Positions 59,518 through 64,000 of a stretch of 64,000 bases of DNA are shown in pieces (position 1 is the stretch's first letter; every line of letters starts with the position of its first letter). Location of the stretch: contig NZ_BMTP01000001.1 of the NCBI RefSeq assembly GCF_014649735.1, forward strand, positions 1 through 64,000, in the 5' to 3' direction. The notes under the pieces were generated by a model that did no database searches, had not been told where the DNA came from, and worked only from the letters and a program-made list of their open reading frames with translations. A program made the translations under genes and the position numbers. This DNA comes from Streptomyces lavendofoliae (GTDB lineage Bacteria; Actinomycetota; Actinomycetes; Streptomycetales; Streptomycetaceae).

Positions 59518-61566
59518 ATGGCGCAGGAAGTGACCACACCGGCCACCGGCCCCGCCCCGGGACAGGGACAGAACCGGCGCACCGTCCTGGTCGCCATCGG
59601 CGCCCTGCTGCTCGGCATGCTCCTGGCGGCGCTCGACCAGACCATCGTCTCCACCGCCCTGCCGACCATCGTCAGCGAACTCGGCGGCATGGAGCACCTG
59701 TCCTGGGTCGTCACCGCCTACATGCTCGCCTCGACCGCCGGCACGCCCCTCTGGGGCAAGCTCGGCGACCAGTACGGGCGCAAGAAGCTTTTCCAGACCG
59801 CCATCGTCATCTTCCTCATCGGCTCCGCGCTGTGCGGCGTCGCGCAGAACATGCCGCAGCTCATCGCGTTCCGGGCCGTCCAGGGCCTGGGCGGCGGCGG
59901 CCTGATGGTGCTGTCCATGGCCATCGTCGGCGACCTGGTCTCACCGCGGGAGCGCGGCAAGTACCAGGGCCTGTTCGGCGCGGTGTTCGGCGCCACCAGC
60001 ATCCTCGGGCCGCTCCTGGGCGGGCTGTTCACCGAGCACCTCTCCTGGCGCTGGGTGTTCTACATCAACCTGCCCATCGGCGTCGTCGCGCTCTTCGTCA
60101 TCGCCGCGGTGCTCCACATCCCCGTGCGCTCCACCCGCCACACCATCGACTACCTCGGCACCTTCCTCATCGCCTCCGTCGCCACCTGCCTCGTCCTCGT
60201 GGCGTCCCTCGGCGGCACCACCTGGGCCTGGGGCTCGGCGCAGATCATCGCCCTCGCCGTCCTCGGCGCGGTCCTGCTCGTCTGGTTCGTGCGCGTCGAA
60301 CGGCGGGCCGCCGAGCCGGTGCTCCCGCTGAAGCTGTTCCGCATCCGCACCTTCACCCTGGTGTCGGTCATCAGCTTCATCGTCGGCTTCGCGATGTTCG
60401 GCGCGATGACCTACCTGCCGACCTTCCTCCAGGTCGTCAGGGGCGTCACCCCGACGATGTCGGGGGTGCACATGCTGCCGATGGTGCTCGGCATGCTGCT
60501 GACGTCCACCGCGTCGGGCCAGATCGTCAGCCGTACCGGCCGCTGGAAGGTCTTCCCGGTCCTCGGCACCGCCATCACCGCCCTCGGCCTGGTCCTCCTG
60601 CACCGGATGAAGGTGTCCAGCTCGGACTGGGAGATGAGCCTGTACTTCTTCGTCTTCGGCGCCGGACTCGGCCTCGTCATGCAGGTCCTGGTCCTGGTCG
60701 TGCAGAACGCCGTCGGGTACGAGGACCTCGGCGTCGCCACCTCCGGCGCCACCTTCTTCCGCTCCATCGGCGCCTCCTTCGGCGTGGCCATCTTCGGCAC
60801 GGTCTTCACCAACCGGCTCACCGGCAAACTCGGCGAGGCCCTCGCCGGCCGGGAGCTGCCACCGGGAGCCGGGGCGGACCAGCTCGCCGCCGACCCGCGC
60901 GCCATCGGCGCACTGCCGCCCGACCTGCGCCCCGCCGTGCTGGACGCCTACGCGACCTCCATCACGGACGTCTTCCTGTACGCCGCGCCCGTCGTCGTCC
61001 TCGCCTTCCTCGTCGCCCTGCTGCTGAAGGAGGACCGGCTGCGCGCCGCGGTCACCGCCCCGGACCCCAGCCAGACGGTCGCCTCCAACCCCGTCGAACG
61101 CTCCTCGTACGACGAGTGCGCCCGCGCGCTGTCGGTCCTCGGCTCCCGTGAGGGGCGCAAGGAGATCTACGAGAAGATCACCGCCCGCGCGGGGCTCGAC
61201 CTGCTCCCCGCCGCCAGCTGGCTGCTGCTGCGCGTGCGCCGCCACGGCGCGGTGGAGCCCGGGCTGCTCGCCGACACCACGCCCGTACCGCTCCGGTTCA
61301 TCACCGAGGCGGCCCGGCAGCTGGAGGAACGGCGTCTGGTGCGCCGCGAGGGCATCCAGTTGCTGCTCACCGAGCAGGGCGTGGCCGTGGCCGCGCGGCT
61401 GGCGCATGCCCGGGAGGAGTCCCTCGCGGAGCTGCTGGGCGACTGGTGGGGGCCGGAGCGGCCGACCGACCTGGTGCGGTTGGTCGAGGAGCTGACGGCC
61501 GAGCTTTCCGGTTCCCGGCGGGAACGGCCACGGGCCGTGGAGGTGCGCCGGAACCACGCGCGCTAG
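59518..61566 (+). CDS. MFS drug exporter fused to a winged-helix domain
   Basis: 682 residues. Residues about 20-515 form a 14-TM DHA2 exporter (LDQTIVSTALPTIVSEL; GKLGDQYGRKKLF; ILGPLLGGLF). The last 150 or so residues form a separate cytoplasmic winged-helix-like domain (LLRVRRHGAVEPG, RFITEAARQLEERRLVRREG, LLTEQGVAVAARL) of MarR-like type. Such MFS-wHTH fusions occur in Streptomyces; the tail could sense the drug or regulate local transcription from the membrane. No separate regulator is adjacent. Confidence 0.88.
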   Translation: MAQEVTTPATGPAPGQGQNRRTVLVAIGALLLGMLLAALDQTIVSTALPTIVSELGGMEHLSWVVTAYMLASTAGTPLWGKLGDQYGRKKLFQTAIVIFLIGSALCGVAQNMPQLIAFRAVQGLGGGGLMVLSMAIVGDLVSPRERGKYQGLFGAVFGATSILGPLLGGLFTEHLSWRWVFYINLPIGVVALFVIAAVLHIPVRSTRHTIDYLGTFLIASVATCLVLVASLGGTTWAWGSAQIIALAVLGAVLLVWFVRVERRAAEPVLPLKLFRIRTFTLVSVISFIVGFAMFGAMTYLPTFLQVVRGVTPTMSGVHMLPMVLGMLLTSTASGQIVSRTGRWKVFPVLGTAITALGLVLLHRMKVSSSDWEMSLYFFVFGAGLGLVMQVLVLVVQNAVGYEDLGVATSGATFFRSIGASFGVAIFGTVFTNRLTGKLGEALAGRELPPGAGADQLAADPRAIGALPPDLRPAVLDAYATSITDVFLYAAPVVVLAFLVALLLKEDRLRAAVTAPDPSQTVASNPVERSSYDECARALSVLGSREGRKEIYEKITARAGLDLLPAASWLLLRVRRHGAVEPGLLADTTPVPLRFITEAARQLEERRLVRREGIQLLLTEQGVAVAARLAHAREESLAELLGDWWGPERPTDLVRLVEELTAELSGSRRERPRAVEVRRNHAR

Positions 61567-61631
61567 CCCGGTCGGGCCCGCCGCGCCCGGTCGGGCCGTG
61601 CGGCTCGGGCCGGGCCGGGGCCCGGTCGGTG

Positions 61632-62180
61632 TCAGGCCAGGGGCGTGCCTCCGCCGACACGCTTCCGGACGCTTCCCGGGGGCCGGCCGGCGGCCGGCAG
61701 CTCCTTGCCGTACCAGATCTCCATGTACGGGCCTTCGCAGTACGCGGGGATCTCGCGGTAGCCGCACCGGGCGTACAGGGCGCGCGCCTCCACCAGGTCC
61801 AGGCGGGTGTTGAGCACCATGCGCCGGGCGCCCAGCCCGGCGGCGGCGGTCTCCAGCGCGTCCATCAGCAGGCCGGCACCGCCGGTGCCGCGGAAGGCGT
61901 GCCGGACGAAGACCCGCGTCAGCTCGGCCCGTTCGCCGTCCAGCATCAGCACCCCGCCGCACGCGGCGGGCTTCCCGTCCACCCGGCCGACCACGAACTC
62001 GCCCTTGGGCGGCGACAGTCGCTCCAGCCCGTCGTTGAGGATCCCGTCGTCGATCTCGTCCGCCGTGATGGGCCGCCGGTAGTAGCGGCTCGCCACGTCG
62101 TGGTAGTAGTCGACCCGGAGAGCGGTGGCGTCGGGCGTGTCGTAACGCTCGGGGCCGATGCTCCAGTTGGTACTCGTCAT
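61632..62180 (-). CDS. GNAT acetyltransferase
   Basis: 182 residues. The acetyl-CoA-binding motif A reads VFVRHAFRGTGGAGLLMDALE with NTRLDLVEARALYARCGY after it. It transfers an acetyl group to an amine; the substrate is unknown. The flanking genes are unrelated. Confidence 0.92.
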   Translation of the reverse strand: MTSTNWSIGPERYDTPDATALRVDYYHDVASRYYRRPITADEIDDGILNDGLERLSPPKGEFVVGRVDGKPAACGGVLMLDGERAELTRVFVRHAFRGTGGAGLLMDALETAAAGLGARRMVLNTRLDLVEARALYARCGYREIPAYCEGPYMEIWYGKELPAAGRPPGSVRKRVGGGTPLA

Positions 62181-62288
62181 GGGGTGTCTCTATCCGAGGG
62201 GGCCCTCGTTTGGCCAACGTATTTGCGGCAACACGGCCGTCGAACAGACACGAAGGAACCCCGACCCCTGGATCGAGGGAAGACAGTC

Positions 62289-62933
62289 ATGTCCACTGTC
62301 CTGATCGTCGTCGCCCTGGTCGTCGTCTTCGTCGCCGTGGTCGCCGCGGTCCTGTACGCCGGACCGGGCAGGGGAGGCGGCCGCCGCGGGCGCGGGCTGA
62401 AGCGGCGGTTCGGCCCCGAGTACGAGCGGACCGTCGCCCGGCACGACGGTGACACCAAGGCCGCGGAACGCGAACTCGCCGAGCGCGTCCGGATCCATGG
62501 TGACCTGCGGCCGCGACCGCTGTCCCGGGAGGCCCGTGAGCGGTACGTGGCCCTCTGGGCGGGCCTGCAGGAGCAGTTCGTCGACGCGCCGCGCCAGGCC
62601 GTCTCCGAGGCGGACCGACTGCTGGCCCGGCTGGCCGAGGACCGCGGCTTCCCGGCGGCCTCCGCGTACGAGGAGCAGGTCGCCGCGCTGTCCGTGCACC
62701 ACGCCGACCACGTCGACGGCTACCGCCGGGTGCACCGCAGTGCCCACACGGACGGCCGTGACCCGCACATGGGCACCGAGGAGCTGCGTGCCGCGATGGT
62801 CGACGCCCGCCGGCTCTTCGAGGAGCTGGTGGCCGAGCACTCCGAGGACCACGCCCGCCACGCCCCGCGCCGCCGGGAGAGCCGCGGCCACCGGGTCGAC
62901 GCGCCGTGGCAGCCGAAGGGGAGTGGTGCCTGA
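62289..62933 (+). CDS. Membrane-anchored helical protein of unknown function
   Basis: 214 residues. One N-terminal membrane segment (about 3-27, TVLIVVALVVVFVAVVAAV) is followed by a Gly/Arg stretch and a mostly helical charged region (LKRRFGPEYERTVARHDGD, LSREARERYVALWAGLQEQFVDAP). Conserved motif FGPEYERTVARHDG recurs in related Streptomyces proteins. TGATG coupling with the next gene. Confidence 0.7.
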   Translation: MSTVLIVVALVVVFVAVVAAVLYAGPGRGGGRRGRGLKRRFGPEYERTVARHDGDTKAAERELAERVRIHGDLRPRPLSREARERYVALWAGLQEQFVDAPRQAVSEADRLLARLAEDRGFPAASAYEEQVAALSVHHADHVDGYRRVHRSAHTDGRDPHMGTEELRAAMVDARRLFEELVAEHSEDHARHAPRRRESRGHRVDAPWQPKGSGA

Positions 62934-63604
62934 TGTCCCCGCAGGAGCCGACCCCGCAGAGGCCGACCCCGCCGGAGTCGCCCGCACGGCACGGCACCGG
63001 TGACCCCTACGGGGCCGGCCCCCGGACGGGTACGTCGTACCGGGTCGCCCCGCTGAACGAAGCCGCCACCGGACCCGGGGCCCCGCCGCCCGCCGCCCGG
63101 GACGCGGCTTCCGCCGCACCCGGCGCGGTCCAGAAGGTCGAGGCTTCCACGGGAACTCCGACCGGCACCGCACCCACGACCGGCACCCCGACCGGAACCG
63201 CGCCCGGCACCACGCCCCCCGCCGGCGGCCACTCCGCCGGATCCCCCGCCCCGGCCGCGTCCCCGGCCGGGGACGGCGCCCGCGAGGACGCGCCCCGCAA
63301 GGGGGAGGTGGCCGGGGTGTCCGCGCCGCTGATGCCGGACGAGACCCGGGAGGACCTCGCCCGGCGGATGCAGCGGGCGCTCAGCGGGTTCGTCGACAGC
63401 CCGCACCGTTCCGTGAAGGAGGCCGCCGACGTGCTGGACGCGGCCGCCGACGAGCTGACGGCCGCCCTCGCCGACCACCGCCGCGCCCTGCGCGCCGACT
63501 GGGACGGGGACGGGCGCGGCGACGACCGGGAGCCGGACACGGAGCGGCTGCGGGTCACGCTGCAGGCGTACCGCGCGATGGCCGAGCGCCTGCTGCGGGT
63601 GTGA
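62933..63604 (+). CDS. Unknown protein with disordered N-terminus
   Basis: 223 residues. The first 125 are low-complexity Pro/Thr/Ala/Gly (repeats of TGTPTGTAP and TPTGTAPG); the C-terminal part is helical (LARRMQRALSGFVDSPHRSVKEAADVLDAA). The stop of the upstream gene overlaps the start (TGATG), so they are translated together. Unrecognised. Confidence 0.65.
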   Translation: MSPQEPTPQRPTPPESPARHGTGDPYGAGPRTGTSYRVAPLNEAATGPGAPPPAARDAASAAPGAVQKVEASTGTPTGTAPTTGTPTGTAPGTTPPAGGHSAGSPAPAASPAGDGAREDAPRKGEVAGVSAPLMPDETREDLARRMQRALSGFVDSPHRSVKEAADVLDAAADELTAALADHRRALRADWDGDGRGDDREPDTERLRVTLQAYRAMAERLLRV

Positions 63605-63614
63605 CGGCGGCCGC

Positions 63615-64000
63615 TCAGGCCGCGACGCGGGCCAGCAGCATGCCGTCGTACCCCTTGCCGCCGACCGTCTGGAGCGCCGTCGCGTCCAGCCGGGGGTCGC
63701 GCGCGACCAGGTCGAACAGCTCGCGCGTCGCGATCACCGCCGGGTCCCGGGAGGACTCGTCGGTGATCGCGCCGCCGCGCACCACGTTGTCGACGACCAC
63801 CAGGCTGCCCGGCCGGGTGAGCCGCAGCGCCCATTCCGCGTAGCGCGGGTTGTTGGGCTTGTCGGCGTCGATGAAGACCAGGTCGAAGGGGCCCGCGCCC
63901 TCGTCGGCCAGGCGCGGCAGCGTGTCCAGGGCCGCGCCCGTCCGTACCTCGGCGACCTTGTCCAGCCCCGCCCGCGCGAGGTTCGCGCGGGCGACGTCCG
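63615..64000 (-). CDS. O-methyltransferase family 3, 3' part
   Basis: At least 128 residues; the 5' part is beyond the window. The reading frame contains FDLVFIDADKPNNPRYAEW and LRLTRPGSLVVVDNVVRGG, the SAM-dependent catechol-type O-methyltransferase (class I, metal-dependent) signature with the metal-ligand Asp pair. It methylates hydroxyls on small phenolics; the substrate is unknown. Stop at 63615. Confidence 0.88.
   Translation of the reverse strand, partial: DVARANLARAGLDKVAEVRTGAALDTLPRLADEGAGPFDLVFIDADKPNNPRYAEWALRLTRPGSLVVVDNVVRGGAITDESSRDPAVIATRELFDLVARDPRLDATALQTVGGKGYDGMLLARVAA

Noticed and set aside
59941..62217. 758-residue minus-strand frame across the MFS-wHTH gene and the GNAT region.
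   Set aside because: Low-complexity antisense frame; real genes on both strands explain the region.

Overview
The window looks like a Streptomyces chromosome segment. It has very high G+C with third-position bias, GTG and TTG starts, many ATGA/TGATG-coupled gene pairs and families typical of the genus (DUF1023 hydrolases, DUF4429, DUF3052, DUF2277, a TerD cluster, PhoD-type phosphatase, aceE-type pyruvate dehydrogenase). All identifications come from reading translated sequence; no searches were run.

Layout. 100-7099 (minus strand): a membrane acyltransferase coupled to a DUF1023 alpha/beta hydrolase, a NarL-type two-component pair, a DUF4429/SHOCT protein and a second DUF1023 hydrolase. 7537-9937: a TetR repressor diverging from a 14-TM drug exporter, with a palindromic operator candidate between them. 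10169-14664: a small secreted I36-type protein, a small membrane protein, a potassium channel and aceE. 15116-16145: DUF3052 and an AhpE/BCP-type peroxiredoxin. 16260-25480: a Ter stress cluster with four TerD/TerA-type proteins, a TerC-like DUF475 membrane protein, and a coupled enzyme module (HpcH/HpaI lyase, PRTase-TRSP-StiP fusion, HAD phosphatase) of the kind proposed to make or modify a nucleotide-like metabolite. 25449-30489: DedA protein, a second two-component pair, FmdB zinc ribbon, a coiled-coil protein and a DUF4097 lipoprotein.

30671-46142 is the main accessory region. An integrative element of the actinomycete AICE type sits in a tRNA-Val(TAC) gene and is bounded by a perfect 46-bp direct repeat (30701-30746 and 46097-46142). 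It carries int, xis, a RepSA-like initiator, spread genes and a TraB/FtsK translocase gene in one minus-strand operon. The translocase has lost its N-terminal part and abuts the 3' end of a NUDIX gene, so the element is probably deleted for self-transfer. Its cargo has lower G+C: a DUF262-HNH nuclease, a Vsr endonuclease, a C5 cytosine methyltransferase and an Eco29kI-type GIY-YIG restriction enzyme, plus two orphan immunity-like proteins. The right end holds a regulatory block: a GntR gene diverging from a six-gene operon across three palindromes.

46351-64000 is chromosome again: cold-shock-like and zinc-ribbon small proteins, a flavoprotein, the 24-residue ribosomal protein bL37, DUF2277, a VTT/DedA protein, DoxX, a large FAD/NAD(P) oxidoreductase, a PhoD-like phosphatase, a secreted HNH nuclease, a FetB-like permease, a yybP-ykoY (manganese) riboswitch followed by a GDT1/TMEM165 transporter, a HAD phosphatase, a peptidoglycan-binding membrane protein, an exporter fused to a winged-helix domain, a GNAT acetyltransferase, two unknown proteins and the 3' end of an O-methyltransferase gene cut by the window edge.
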